Shown: piece by piece, positions 37,601 to 48,010 of the stretch
Layout: each line of letters starts with the position of its first letter
Numbering within the stretch: the first letter of the stretch is position 1
From: Micrasema longulum
Lineage: Eukaryota; Arthropoda; Insecta; Trichoptera; Brachycentridae
Length of the DNA: 64,000 nucleotides
Assembly (NCBI GenBank): GCA_022494885.1
Contig: JAGVSM010003647.1
Coordinates: forward strand, 62,001 to 126,000
Direction: 5' to 3'
Program-made: the position numbers and the translations under genes
The notes under the pieces: model-generated
The model's input: the letters and a program-made list of their open reading frames with translations, nothing else
What the model was told of the DNA's origin: nothing
Databases searched by the model: none

Positions 37601-39794
37601 GGCACTCCAGCGGACGTTGTGATGACCAGATACATGAACCAGCCCACAGACGAGAAAGGAAGGTATAATGAATTTCGTATAAATCAACTTTAACATCAAA
37701 CGAAAAGTGTCACCAATTTAGGCTTCCTAAAGTGAAACTGACTGGAACTCAAAGCACCCTGTTTTATAAAGGCTTCTTAAAAAGGAAAAGTAAATGTTTT
37801 TTTTTAGACATTCCTAATTTTTTTTTCTATAAAATCTTCAGGGACGTAATTATACACAAAAACTTATTTTAAGCACCATTTTTTTCAAAATCGCGGCATT
37901 AGCGGTGGTCGTTCAAGGCCATAAACTTAAGGTTTTACTAAGGGCCCTATGTTCACTGATCCTGTTAAGTTTCAAAACATAGTAACCATTTTTATCAAAA
38001 AAAGTTTAAAAAGTGCATACTGAATGACCTTGAACATATATAATTCTTCTTTACGTGTGATGCCACTGAACTTCTTCTAAACGGCTTAACCGATTTACGT
38101 GCGGTTTTCGGTGAAATGTAGATATTTGCGCTGTGCGTATTCGTCAATATTAAAATTTTCAATCGATTCTGTGGAAAAAAAGTTAGAAGCAAAAATCTTT
38201 TTTTCATCGACCTACCAGGGTTGTATTCGACGACAATGCATAGTTAAAAAAAAGGATGTTGTTTTTTTGCGTTTAAAAAAGTTTTTTTTTGTTGAATATT
38301 TACAAACAGCATTCTTTTTTTTGGATCCCAATCAAATTATTTCCTTTCATTCTTTATAATTTCTTCTCATTTATATTTTTTCTTGGATTTTTGGTAATAC
38401 TAAAATAATATTAACTGACATTAAATACATTTTTGAAAATCGCATTCATAAATAAAGTGCTCCCATCTTGGTGAGAAGAGCCGAGTTAGACATTAGCAAA
38501 AAGAATTCTCTATTTCAAAATGAATTATTTTATGTTTTAGAATTCAACCATAAACAAGTACCAAGGTGATAAGTAGGTTATCAATGAAAAGTCTTTTTCC
38601 AAGGTAATAAGCAAGCAAGCCAATGTTCGGGCAGGACAACGTCTGTCGGGTCTGCCAGTACTTAAAATAAATCTCGGCAACCACCCGATGGATCTAAACC
38701 TGGTTTTCACTGTCATGTCACGTGTCCTAAAACAAAGCCACTCGTATTTGTTATGTCTTCGAAAATTAAAAATTATTACGTCATATTAGTTTCTTACCGT
38801 AAAATACCGTAAATTACGGTATTTTACCGCGCCTTTCGGTAAAATTACGTAATTTTACTGACAAAGAGGTGATAAAGTTCTCCTGTACAAAACACATAAA
38901 ACTCTGCCAGTTCGAGGAATTACTGTGGCAATTATTTTAGAACAATTCAAAAGCAATAATTTCAAAATTTCTCTCAAACATAACCATAATACACGCTTCA
39001 CGTATAATGAACACTAGTAATGAACTGATAGCCCCAAAAATATGTAATAGGTATGGTAATGGAACTCAAAATTACTTAGTGCGTAGAATTTTTAATTTAT
39101 TGCCAAAAAAGCATGTAACAAGAGCAAAATAAGAAAGTAGCCACTCGATAGAATTTTTATAGATGAAAGGTTATTAAACTAACTTATGTGTAAGTATTAT
39201 TATTTTTTAAATATTTTTTATTTATTTATGTTAGCTGCTGATCTTACCGGCTGTTAATTATATCTGTAAATTCATTGTTTTAATAAATTTAGATAATATT
39301 ATATAAGTTAGTATTGATAAAAATCACCTTTGTAAAAATAAATATTAAAAAAATATATGTTAAATGTGTAAAAATATACAACAATGTAAATAATTTTTTA
39401 AATATATATTTTTTTAATATAAGCACTTTACACTTAGTGGGTAGCAAATTGTAATATGTTTTAAAAAAATCAAATAAGCGCTGTTCTGAAGCACTGATAC
39501 TGAAAAAAAAACAGCCAATGACAGGTCATAAGCCCTGCAAATGCCTAGACTTCCATATTACCCTCTCAAAAATGTTTTCCCTCTCAATTGAGTTATGAAA
39601 TACGTTTTGCACTTTTTTTTAGGGGCCTCTACTACAGCTCGTCCTGGAACTGTCTGAAGAAAACTGTCAACGGAGAAGGATTCTTGGCTCTTTACAAAGG
39701 CTTTGTTCCCGTGTGGCTACGTATGGCTCCCTGGGCTGTTTCTTTTTGGCTGACATTTGAACAATTTAAAATCATGATGTCTACGCCATCATAA
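31604..39794 (+). CDS. UCP4-B, tandem paralogue of the UCP4 carrier with altered third signature (six exons)
   Basis: Second mitochondrial carrier of the UCP4 group. Exons 31604-31688, 32230-32303, 32584-32785, 35534-35710, 37440-37662 and 39623-39794 join in frame with GT-AG borders to 310 residues. Exons 2 to 5 match UCP4-A in length and phase. Matrix signatures 1 and 2 are intact (PLDLTK at 32-37, PTDLVK at 135-140), but the third reads PADVVM (236-241), with Met in place of Lys. The cytoplasmic-side motifs YDTLR, YDMSK and FEQFK are kept. The N-terminus is 14 residues shorter than in UCP4-A and unrelated beyond the helix-1 region. An in-frame stop at 31559 and no earlier ATG support the start at 31604. 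AATAAA lies at 39801-39806. The frame is open throughout, so it looks like a functional gene rather than a pseudogene. Confidence 0.92.
32230..32303 (+). CDS. UCP4-B exon 2
   Basis: Acceptor TTTCAG, donor GTGAGT. Encodes [20 protein letters not shown], nearly identical to UCP4-A exon 2. Confidence 0.9.
32584..32785 (+). CDS. UCP4-B exon 3
   Basis: Acceptor TTTTAG, donor GTGAGT. Encodes SYRGMIKTAYCIVKEEGLFS, GIEPALLRQFIYSGSRIVIY and [20 protein letters not shown]. Confidence 0.92.
32925..33175 (+). mobile_element. LINE 3' fragment with Cys-rich motif (intron 3 of UCP4-B)
   Basis: Plus-strand counterpart of 25560-25860: FRNFSRCRFCSANEETPIHM-like reading around 32965-33020 and the block CCTCATCCTCGGGGGACCAC. 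Confidence 0.6.
33105..33300 (+). repeat. three tandem units of about 73 bases at a LINE 3' end
   Basis: ACTCTCGCCTTCCA...CAGTAGCCAGG...ACCTGGGCT...GA recurs with spacing of 72-73 bases; the first unit is the terminal part of the adjoining LINE fragment. Confidence 0.7.
33315..33390 (-). repeat. repeat shared with the mariner element at 16232-16310
   Basis: The reverse complement matches TTCTTAGAGGT(T/G)GGGGTCAG and GTCACTGCGACNT of the 16.2-kb mariner remnant, so this is probably a piece of the same family. Confidence 0.5.
33570..34010 (+). pseudogene. mariner transposase N-terminal region, interrupted
   Basis: 33570-33732 reads SEYFRRFVVFAFNGGNKTAR, ENAKNEKTARRWILRFKDSN, the paired helix-turn-helix DNA-binding start of mariner transposases. 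The frame then runs into a LINE 3' tail (33735-33920). After that tail NLKDMERS and, one frame over, VDFDEETEQ resume the expected transposase order. The catalytic domain was not found; a pogo-type MITE follows at 34104. Confidence 0.6.
33735..33920 (+). mobile_element. CR1-like LINE 3' tail inserted in the mariner remnant
   Basis: Matches the reverse complement of 45663-45790 (CCTCTCCTCCTGCATT, GTGAAATCTGTAATTGGTCT, TTGTTCTTTTGTACCTTG) and ends in GATAAATAAATTTC. Confidence 0.65.
34104..34713. mobile_element. pogo-type MITE with perfect inverted ends (610 bp)
   Basis: CAGGTAAACGTCGTTTT at the left and its exact reverse complement at the right, flanked by TA (34102-34103, 34714-34715). GC-rich interior near 34150-34210. 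No ORF; intron 3 of UCP4-B. Confidence 0.85.
34945..34990 (-). mobile_element. RTE-like LINE, short 3' end
   Basis: The minus strand reads GATAGACGTGGGTGGTGGTA, then TTCTCTCTGCCTACCTCTA, the 3' end motif common to the RTE-like copies. Confidence 0.5.
35090..35490 (+). repeat. family V repeat, full unit (intron 3 of UCP4-B)
   Basis: The most complete plus-oriented unit: outer block GAAATCCAGACAGTCTGCAA, CAGGCGTTGCCTAGTAGGTG, GGTTTCAGCTCCTTTACTTC, AAGTGGCCACTTAAACCAGC, then GGTCATAAGCCCTGTAAATG. It ends about 45 bases before exon 4. Confidence 0.7.
35534..35710 (+). CDS. UCP4-B exon 4
   Basis: Acceptor TTGCAG, donor GTTAGT. Encodes [20 protein letters not shown] to GGITGLWKG, with the second matrix signature intact. 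Confidence 0.92.
36008..37341. mobile_element. 1.33-kb non-autonomous DNA transposon (intron 4 of UCP4-B)
   Basis: Inverted ends share AAACCGTCCAATTTTGCCC exactly, with further similarity outward; TA stands at 36006-36007 and 37342-37343. Repeated GCCCGC and GGGCAAA motifs occur inside. A LINE piece lies at 36655-36900. Confidence 0.68.
36655..36900 (+). mobile_element. LINE linker fragment inside the 1.33-kb element
   Basis: Reads VDNNGGWLTPDIMKMI, a stop, then KQYKEYKNALSNELRKILN, the stretch between endonuclease and RT of many LINEs. Confidence 0.45.
37440..37662 (+). CDS. UCP4-B exon 5 (third signature PADVVM)
   Basis: Acceptor TTCCAG, donor GTATAA. Encodes [20 protein letters not shown] to GTPADVVMTRYMNQPTDEKG. 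The Met codon is ATG at 37622-37624. Confidence 0.92.
38040..38280 (+). repeat. dispersed repeat D1 (intron 5 of UCP4-B)
   Basis: About 240 bases matching the reverse complement of 60460-60675, sharing CCGATTTACGTGCGGTTTT, CGACCTACCAGGGTTG and TTCGACGACAATGCAT. Nature unknown. Confidence 0.65.
39512..39590 (+). repeat. family V repeat, truncated, next to UCP4-B exon 6
   Basis: CAGCCAATGACAGGTCATAA and GCCTAGACTTCCATATTACC, ending about 30 bases before the exon 6 acceptor. Confidence 0.65.
39623..39794 (+). CDS. UCP4-B exon 6 and stop
   Basis: Acceptor TTTTTAG. Encodes GLYYSSSWNCLKKTVNGEGF, ALYKGFVPVWLRMAPWAVSF and FEQFK; TAA at 39792-39794. A truncated family V repeat lies just upstream of the acceptor. 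Confidence 0.92.
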
Positions 39795-39800
39795 CGTATG

Positions 39801-39806
39801 AATAAA
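39801..39806 (+). terminator. UCP4-B polyadenylation signal
   Basis: AATAAA six bases after the stop codon; a LINE copy begins about 110 bases further on. Confidence 0.4.
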
Positions 39807-39918
39807 AAATGTGAATGCTACTTTATATATTTTTATTTTTATTTCTGTACTTTATTTATAATTAAAAAAATAAAAAATAAAATTTTTCGTGTTATTTGTT
39901 TACATTTATTAACATTTG

Positions 39919-40848
39919 GGTTTAATCTATACGTGGACCACTGTATGAAAGATATATAATGTATGGGGTATTGGAGTGAAAATGGATAATTTTTCAGTAA
40001 GCTGCTTGTAGTATACTGATGATGCAGTTCTGTCAGCAAGCAGCAACGAGGATTTGCAACAAATAGTCTCTAGAATGTATGATGTGTGCCAGGAGAGCGA
40101 ATTAGCGATGAACGAAAGTAAGTCAAAAGTGACGGTATTTGGGAAGTGAGGTTACTGACTGCATAATAAATATAAACAACGAATGTCTCGAACAAGTAGA
40201 AGAATTTGTGTATCTGGGAAGCATGTTTTCAAGAGATGGAAGAGTAGAAAAAGATGTTGAAAGGAGAGTGAATGCGGGCAGCAAAATGAACGGCGCACTA
40301 AGCACAGTAATTGCTAAAAAAAATATGTCCATCGAAACTAAACTGGGAGTACACAACGAAATTTTAGTCCCAACATTTATGTATGGAAGTGAAACATTGA
40401 ACAGGCAGAGGAAGGATAAAAGCCGAGTGAACGCGGCTGAAATGCGATCTCTTAGACGAATGTGTGGGGAATCAATGTATGACAGGGTTACGAGAGTACG
40501 AGGTTAGAGTGTAAATCTGAGTCAAGTATAACTGATAAGATTAAGAAAGGATATCTGAAATGATTTGGTCGTGTAGAACGAATGGACGACGAAAGAATGG
40601 TAAAACAAGTACATATGGCAAAAAATGAACGGCAACGTGAGACGAGGACGACCAAGGAGGACATGGCATGATCAGATAAACCAAAATCTTAATTCTGGTC
40701 ATGTCAAAAGCAGACAGAACCGAAGGGCATGTATGACAAGATGTATGTATGTGTGAAGAAGCTAGGAATGTGTGCCACGATAGACGCGTGTGGCGGTCCA
40801 TTCTCTCCGCCTATCTCTACAGGGAAATGGGTAGTAGCAGTAGTACGT
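39919..40848 (+). mobile_element. RTE-like LINE copy C, 5'-truncated
   Basis: Reads TDDAVLSASSNEDLQQIVSR, MYDVCQESELAMNESKSKV, then (40139-40507) EEFVYLGSMFSRDGRVEKDV and ERRVNAGSKMNGALSTVIAK. The active-site Ala of YADD reads Thr after a stop, so it is dead. The tail is GTAGTAGCAGTAGTA. It starts about 110 bases after UCP4-B. Confidence 0.82.
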
Positions 40849-40859
40849 TTTTTGAAATC

Positions 40860-43800
40860 TCTGCTTTCCCATTAGATTTTTATTTATTTGACAATTGAGG
40901 GTATTAGAAGCAAATATCCACCAAAAACGGAAAGTTAGTTATTGATGCCAAAATAAACTATGCATAAAAGCATACCTAACTAAATAAAAGCGTAATTCAA
41001 AACCGTCTCTACATCTTTCAAAAACAGATCTCAGTTAGTGAAGCATAATGAGAAATCTCACAATTCTTTTTTCAATGTTTTTTGCAAATATCTCAGTAGC
41101 TTCTACAATGGTGAATTCTAGGTCTGCTTTTAATACCCCCAATAGGGTATTATCACTCGGGAGGAATATCGGATTTAACACATTATACATATAAAGGATT
41201 TTTCAGAGACTCCTTTAGTGTTTATAAAAGCTCTAATAATCAATAATTTCATTCATAAATTTCGTTTACTATTTTCAACATCTCTGAAAAGCGTTTCTAT
41301 TCGGTTGGTAATAAATTCGATCATCCAAACCCACCCAACAGTACACCACGAATTGTGCATTTGTTTTAAATGTTGGTAATCCGAATAGAAATTGAAACGA
41401 CGCGTATTGCTCTCTATGATTTTTTCCCCTTCTCTAGCCAACCTTGAAATAAATGGCGACCGTAAAATGGGGCGACATTTAAATCGTAAGGCGACTTTGA
41501 TCAGCGGATATATTGTTTATATTTATCTCTATAACTACTGATCATTAATAAATTTCGGTCAATTTTAACTGTTTTTTAATGGTAATACGGAATACGATTT
41601 AAATGAAATTTTTATATAACTTTATTTAAACTAAGATTTCAAGAAGTTTGAAGTGGAATCGTCAAGATATTTTTTAATTTTTAAAAAATTAGTGATAGAC
41701 TTTTTTTAATGATACAAGTAATTTCGTAATTTGCATTGTCTTGAAATTACTGGTACTTATATCACTGAGTGTCCATTATTATGATTGTTTTAATATTTTA
41801 ATATTTATTTAACGAATAATAAGAAGTTTTCTAAAATGAGCTGAAATTGATCATTTTATATACATCTTTTTTTTGAGAGCGACATGATTCGAACTTATTA
41901 ATAAAAGTTTTGAAACAGGGCCTACAAAAAAATATTTTGCTCAAATACTAAGAAAAGCTGTTACGAAAATTCGGGCTGCTTCCAACCATTACAATATATT
42001 ATTTGAAACACTATACAATGAATAATATAAAGTTAAACATCCTTCAAATCATTTAAGCCAGTTTTCCAGAACAGAAGGAAAATTTTATTTACCAAAATGT
42101 GAGGACTGGGGATTTTCCCTTAACATACGGGATTTCAGAATATAAATAAAAAATATTATGACTCAAATGAACGAGTCTTAAAGATTTTCTTTTAAAGGTG
42201 AGCAAATAAATGTGAAGCTTCGTTCTCGAATGATAACGGTGAAGTTATTCATCTAGTAAATCAGATAATTGTTACGAAATGGTTGTAAAAAAACCTCATA
42301 CACCTCAATTGCACTTCTTGTGAAATTTTTTCGAACATTGTTGAATATGGCCAATATTAATTTCCTAAGCATGTTTCACGTCTTTGTAAGAAACAAATAA
42401 ACAGATACAATAATTGCTTTCCTGGAATAAAGTAATGGATTCTAATTCATTCGGTAAAATAAATGTTTTCAGAGCTGTGAAAGATAAGTTTTCACCAAAT
42501 AAAAAGAACACAATAACCTCTCATTCTGTTTCGATAATAATGTCAGTCAATGAGCAAATTCCTATACACAATAATACATTCATTAACTGATAATTTTATT
42601 CCATCAAAAAGGAAGGTATATTATGTTATCTTTATCAATTATTTAAAATATTTCTTAAATACATTTTTTTAATCACCATAATATTTTTCTTGATTTATAT
42701 TTTAATCTTGATGTATATTTCAATTATTATTTTTGAGTATATATAAAAATTCAATTTTTTGGTTTACAATAATTTGAAAAATAATTTTTGTTTTATGTGG
42801 AATTAAAGTATATTATTTTTAATTATTTCATGAGATTCGACTTAAACGCTTATTAAATACACGCCTAATCATAATTTGCTGATACCTGAGTGTTTTTTTG
42901 CAAGTAATTTACTATCGGAGTATGGATAATAAAATTTAAAAAGAAGTGAAAAGTTATATTTATAATTCTTTTTTGTGTAGCACTGACTTAAAACACCGTT
43001 TTTTTATAATTTATATTTTATACTAAATATATTTACCGATTAAAAATAAAATAAACAAATTATTGTAAAATGTCACTCCCCATTTTATACTCAAGAATCG
43101 TTTTTTTTTACTTAAAGCAAAACGTTAATGTAAATATATGTATTAAATTAATATAAAATTGTATTTAGTAGTAATGTTGTATACGCTGTATACTTATATT
43201 TTTTTATCTAAATAAAGTAAAAAATAAAATGAAATGTTCAAAACAAACGCATAAAATCATGATGTATCAAAGCGACCCCCCTCCGAAGGGTTGACTTTGA
43301 TCACAAAGTTTTTATTATTTTCTCGCTCACACAACATAATATTTTCTCATTTAAAAAATAAGAATTTTAATTTTTCTTTTACGAAGGTTTGAAATTCGAA
43401 ACTGAACAAAGTCACCCCATTCCACTTACTCTACTCGAATCATAAATTTTTACGTAAAAACTATCTTCGCATACGATGACGTCAAACTTGGTGACATCAT
43501 GAATTGTCTGTTTTTATTTATATTCAAATGACTAGACTTTAATCCTTTATATCTCCCTTATTTCTTAACGGATTTTAATAAGAGTAATACCGATTGTCTT
43601 GTGATTTTTCAAATTAATTTATTGGCTAATAAAAAAAAACCGTGATAATAGCCCATTGTGGCCTGCATTGCTTTACGGGCTGGTTTACCCATCGCGTAAT
43701 GCAGATTGTAAATATAATTTAGAGGTTAACGAAAAGAAATCAGATAGCTGCTAAACTGCCGATATGTACAGAAAAATAGATCCGTATTATCCGCAGAAGT

Positions 43801-43866
43801 CGTATTCAGCAAGTGAATTGACCTATTAATGGGTAAATTCTGACTTGCATTTTTGCGGCTTCTGGG
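40860..43866. other. 3-kb AT-rich stretch without recognised feature
   Basis: One 62-codon minus-strand frame (41253-41441) has no known pattern. No repeat family listed here matches this stretch. Confidence 0.4.
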
Positions 43867-43972
43867 TGCATAAAAGGCCCTTTTTACACATGCCACGCCA
43901 ATCCACCCGGCCCGGTAATTTTCTGGGCCGGGTAGATTGTCGTGGCATGTGTGAAAAGGGCCGTACAGTGCA
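43867..43972. repeat. long hairpin with about 47-base arms
   Basis: Left arm 43867-43913 and right arm 43925-43972 are near-perfect reverse complements (GGCCCTTTT(T/C)ACACATGCCA...CACCCGGCCC core) around an 11-base loop. Confidence 0.75.
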
Positions 43973-44019
43973 TGAGATCTCACGTTAGTATAATTATTGG
44001 CAACATACAAGCTGATCTC

Positions 44020-44740
44020 TTTCAGTATATTTATATTTGGGTATTATACTTGACACTAAACTTTCTTTTACAATTCATATTGAACATGTTATCAATAAAT
44101 CCTTTAAACTTCTTGGGTATTAACAGAAGCACAGCTGACTTCAAAAATATCAATCCCCAAAACTCTCTTCTGTTTTTTTTATTTATTTATTTAACTTTTT
44201 GTACATAATGTTATTTGTACATTGGCGGGCTTATTGCCAAATGGCAATTTCTTCCAACCAACCAATTGTTCCCTAGTTCGCCCGCACCTAGAGTATTCCT
44301 CTGTGTGGTCTCCATATTATGATGTTCACATCAAGAATATTGAATCAGTTTAACATCGATTTTTGAGAAAGATAGGCTGGATGTTGGGCTTATCCAGAGA
44401 CCTTTATACGTATAATGAGTTAGAAACTACCTTGAATATATCTTCTCTTTGACCGTTGAAATAAATCCGACCGTATAGTCCTATTTAAAATTCTCAACTC
44501 ACTCTTTGATGCACCTGAACTACTGAGCTCAATAAAATTAAATATCCCAACTAGAAACCTCAGACGAAACTTACTCTTTCATACCGTAGAACCATAGAAC
44601 TAATATGGTTTTCATTCCCCTATGCCCAGAATTCTTAGGACTGCCAACAAACATACCAGTCTTGATTTCTTTGATAACAAGTTGTCTTCTTTCAAACGAT
44701 CACTGAATCAAATTCAATTATAAACACCTCTCTCCCGCTT
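44020..44740 (+). mobile_element. Jockey-like LINE reverse-transcriptase fragment
   Basis: 44030-44125 reads LGIILDTKLSFTIHIEHVIN and KSFKLLG. From 44275 it reads VRPHLEYSSVWSPYYDVHIK, NIESV, then FLRKIGWMLGLSRDLYTYNE, the RT thumb region in correct order. Broken by stops and by an insertion at about 44165-44272. Confidence 0.7.
44165..44272 (+). mobile_element. LINE 3' tail-like insertion within the Jockey fragment
   Basis: AT-rich TTTATTTATTTATTT, then GGCGGGCTTATTGCC, similar to the 3' end near 28880-28950 in reverse. It separates two contiguous coding blocks. Confidence 0.45.
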
Positions 44741-45410
44741 CCACTCCTACAAAGTCTATTATAAACCATTGAGTCTTTCTAATTTTGTTATAATAATTTT
44801 CTATGTATAAATGTGTCCATAAAAATGCCCATTGAGCGTATATATAAATAAATATATCCAAGAAAAATTTGACGAGTTTCGAGGGTGTTGTAATCCAGCA
44901 TCACTGCTAGGAATAATGTTGGATACAAGAATGGATAATTATTATATTCTTTAATATATAAGTATCTTAAAATTTAATTTATTTTTTATTGTATTGATTT
45001 TTTTATGAACATTAAATTTTAAATCCGTGTTTTTTATAATGATAACATTCATTTTATCGCACATCCGATAAAACAGTCATAAATATATTTAAAAAAAACA
45101 GAATTTACAGGAGCGCTTACAAACCAAAATTAAATGTCTTAAAACCATATTTCCTCACATTAAAAAAAAGATTCCTAACATGTAACGGCGATAGCCGACT
45201 GTTGCCGTGTTGCCGGCTAATTTTATACTAATATGCAAAGATGATTTTTCTTCATATTTTTTTATTTTTATTATTCTTCTTAAAATCGTTTTGATTTTTT
45301 GCTACTTTTGTGTAAAATACATGTCTGTCTTTATACGTATATAATGTATGTAAAACGTGTAAAATCCTAAAAGGCGTTAAAATAAAAATATAAATAAATT
45401 ACTAAATATT

Positions 45411-45651
45411 ACATCGATACATATGGCGCTAATAAGTCATATCTTTTTGTCATGTTGTTCTTCTAAAGAAGGAAATTCTAAAGTATGATGGTCTTTTAAC
45501 TAGACAGGATACGATCTTTTAACTAGACAGGAGTGAACTAAAGGAAATATTGTTGTATTTAAATTTCGTATCCATCTCACTTCACACTTTCCGCCTTTAG
45601 AAGAACAACATGTCAAAAATACTCGCCTTATTAGCTCCATATGTATCGATG
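45411..45651. mobile_element. 241-bp MITE with about 60-base inverted ends
   Basis: Both ends read ACATCGATACATATGG(C/A)GCTA inwards and share GTTGTTCTTCTAAAG. An internal 17-base unit CTTTTAACTAGACAGGA occurs twice at 23-base spacing. Confidence 0.7.
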
Positions 45652-45654
45652 TTA

Positions 45655-45900
45655 TATTTATTTATTTATTTATTGGGGAAATCATACAGTCTTTATATAA
45701 ATACAAGGTACAAAAGAACAATTAAAAAAAGTTAGACCAATTACAGATTTCACATTAATTTATTATGAATGCAGGAGGAGAGGGGAAAACATATTAAACT
45801 CTAAAAAAAATAAAAATATATATATTAAATAAAAAGTACATTGAAGGGAGAAGACATTGTATAGCTCCAACTATACTTTCCTCCCTCTCTCTCTGCTTCC
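45655..45900 (-). mobile_element. CR1-like LINE 3' tail
   Basis: Reverse-complement match to 33735-33920; starts beside the 45.4-kb MITE with a TTTATTTATTTATTTATT run. Confidence 0.6.
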
Positions 45901-47468
45901 ATAAACATTTATATTTCTTAGTAAAAATTCACAACCAGCAATAATTCATTAGATGCAGGTAGTAGATGTACATATGAATAAGTATTAATTTAGAGTTAAT
46001 TAGTAATCACTGTTAAAATAAAATAGGATAGAATTCACTATATAGCTAATTATACATTGATAAAGAAGTTGTGTAGATTTGAAAAAATAAAAAATAAGTA
46101 GTGAAAAACAAAGTTCTTTTATATTTATTTTATATAAATAAATTGCCATTTAACTTATTTTATCTGAGATTAAGAATTTTTTTTTTTTTTAAATTTCTGT
46201 AACAGCCGCACGGAGCATGACAAAAAAGGCATTTTCGCGAGTTATTACTTACGTTCCTAGATTTATTTATCTCGGAATTTAAAAAAAAAAAAATTTCAAC
46301 CACTGTACCTCAGATATATACCGAACTATCCGTATGCAACAAACCGTTCAATCATGAGCATGCAGCATGAGTAATATTGCTTCTGCTGGAACGACGCGAA
46401 GTGAGGTTTCTAATAATGAATTAATGTTTTGATGAGTCACGAGATGGTAAGATCTGACGCAACGGGCGAACAAGACGAGCATGACTGTGCATTGCAATAC
46501 ATTGACTCATAGTTCTCAGCGAATGAGGCACGTTCACAAAAGATTTCGTGTAAAAAAAGATTTGTCGCGATGAATGACCCCCCTTTCCCCTCCTCGCGGC
46601 TGCGATTGGTCGAAGTTTTGTTTACTATTTGCGGCCACGTGCGCGGTGCATTACTTGACAGGTGTATATACTATATACCATATACTATAATGTACCTAAC
46701 CTACAGTTTCTGCTCATTCTATCGACCAGTGGCTTCCAAACGTAACGTTACTACACCCCTCTTTAAAATATCTCGGCGCCCGGCCCTCCGTTCTTTTATT
46801 TCATTTTATTATGGGGAAATTTCACGTGGAGGTTTCCGTTTGATTATTTTTTACGACTTTAGTACTCAAGTTTGTCTGTTTAAGTAACATAATAATTAGT
46901 GTTCCTAATGGTCATACCTTAAGGAACCCAAAAACGTTCCACAAAGATTCATTTAAGAATAATGTGTCCTTTAATCCAGTGTCAAGAATGTGCAGATTAT
47001 ACAAAACCATTGAAAACGTAGAGATCGACATTTTTGCCACTGGATTGTTTAGGTTTAAGAAGTATATTATACAAAATGCGTTTTTATATTGAGATATTTT
47101 TTTCTTTTTTTTACATTTAATTTTGATGGGTTACATTACTGCTTTTGTTCGATTGCTTTTATTAGTTTTATATTAATGAACGATTTATTAAAAACATTGT
47201 CCCTAATTTTAATAATTTATATTGTTAATTTTATTTAAATACGTGGTTTTTTCGTGTTTATTTTTTCTAATTCGTAATTTAAAATTTATTTTTACAATTT
47301 TTTCTATAATTTATTTTCAATTTAATAATTTGTTTTGCTCATTTTATTTGAATATGTATTTAATTAGTGTTTATAAGGAATTGATGAAAAAGAAGTAGTG
47401 TTTTTTTTTTATTGTTTCAATATTTTTGTATATTATGTATTATTTTTCATTGTTTGTAACCCAAATAA
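45901..47468. other. unassigned spacer, possible hAT end near 46727
   Basis: CAGTGGCTTCCAAACG at about 46728 resembles hAT ends but no partner was found. The open frame 46570-46887 spans this and has no known pattern. Confidence 0.25.
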
Positions 47469-47469
47469 A

Positions 47470-48010
47470 AAAATTCCGACTGCATTCACTCGGCTTTCAT
47501 CTTTCCTCTGCAATTTCCATATTTCACTTCCATACATAAGTGTTAGGTATAAAACTCCGTTGTGCGCTCCCAGTTAAGCTTTGATTGACGTCTTTTTACT
47601 AGAAATCGGTGGCCTCCATGGTGTAGTGGTCAAGACGCTTGACTAACTTATGGAAGGTTCCGGGTTCGATTCCCAAAACACAAAAATTGTACCGTGATGT
47701 AATTCTTTACTATAATTGGGCCTCCTGGCCTGTTGTGGTGCAAAAAAATAATTGCTCGTGCTTAGTGCGCCGTTTGTTTAGTTACCCGCATTCACTCTTC
47801 TTTCAACATCTTTTTCTACTCTTCCATCTCTTAAAAACATGCTTCTCAAATACACAAATTCTTATACTAGTTCGAGACATTCGTTGTTTACATTTACTAT
47901 GCAGTCAGTAACCTCACTCCCCCTTTCAAATCCTATCATCTTTGATTTACTATTGTTCATCACCAATTCGCTCTCCAGGCATACATCATACATTCTAGAG
48001 AATATTTTGA
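47470..48010 (-). mobile_element. RTE-like LINE copy D, split by a SINE
   Basis: Minus strand: 48010-47775 reads SRMYDVCLESELVMNNSKSK, FERGSEVTDCIVNVNNECLE, then down to the RRVNAG block. 47600-47470 resumes with LGAHNGVL, LMYGSEIWKLQRKDESRVNA. Between them lies SINE T3 (47609-47757). About 35 bases of LINE are missing at the junction. Confidence 0.75.
47609..47757 (+). mobile_element. SINE family T3 inserted in LINE copy D
   Basis: tRNA-like head GGCCTCCATGGTGTAGTGGT and B box GGTTCGATTCC, body with CTGTTGTGGTGCAAAAAA. Inverted copy at 59905-60084. Confidence 0.72.

Noticed and set aside
31604..39794. UCP4-B as a pseudogene because of PADVVM
   Set aside because: All six exons are open with good splice sites and all other gate motifs are kept, so a single substitution is not enough.
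41253..41441. 62-codon minus-strand frame that looks mildly protein-like
   Set aside because: No recognisable domain, no splice-compatible neighbours, no second copy.
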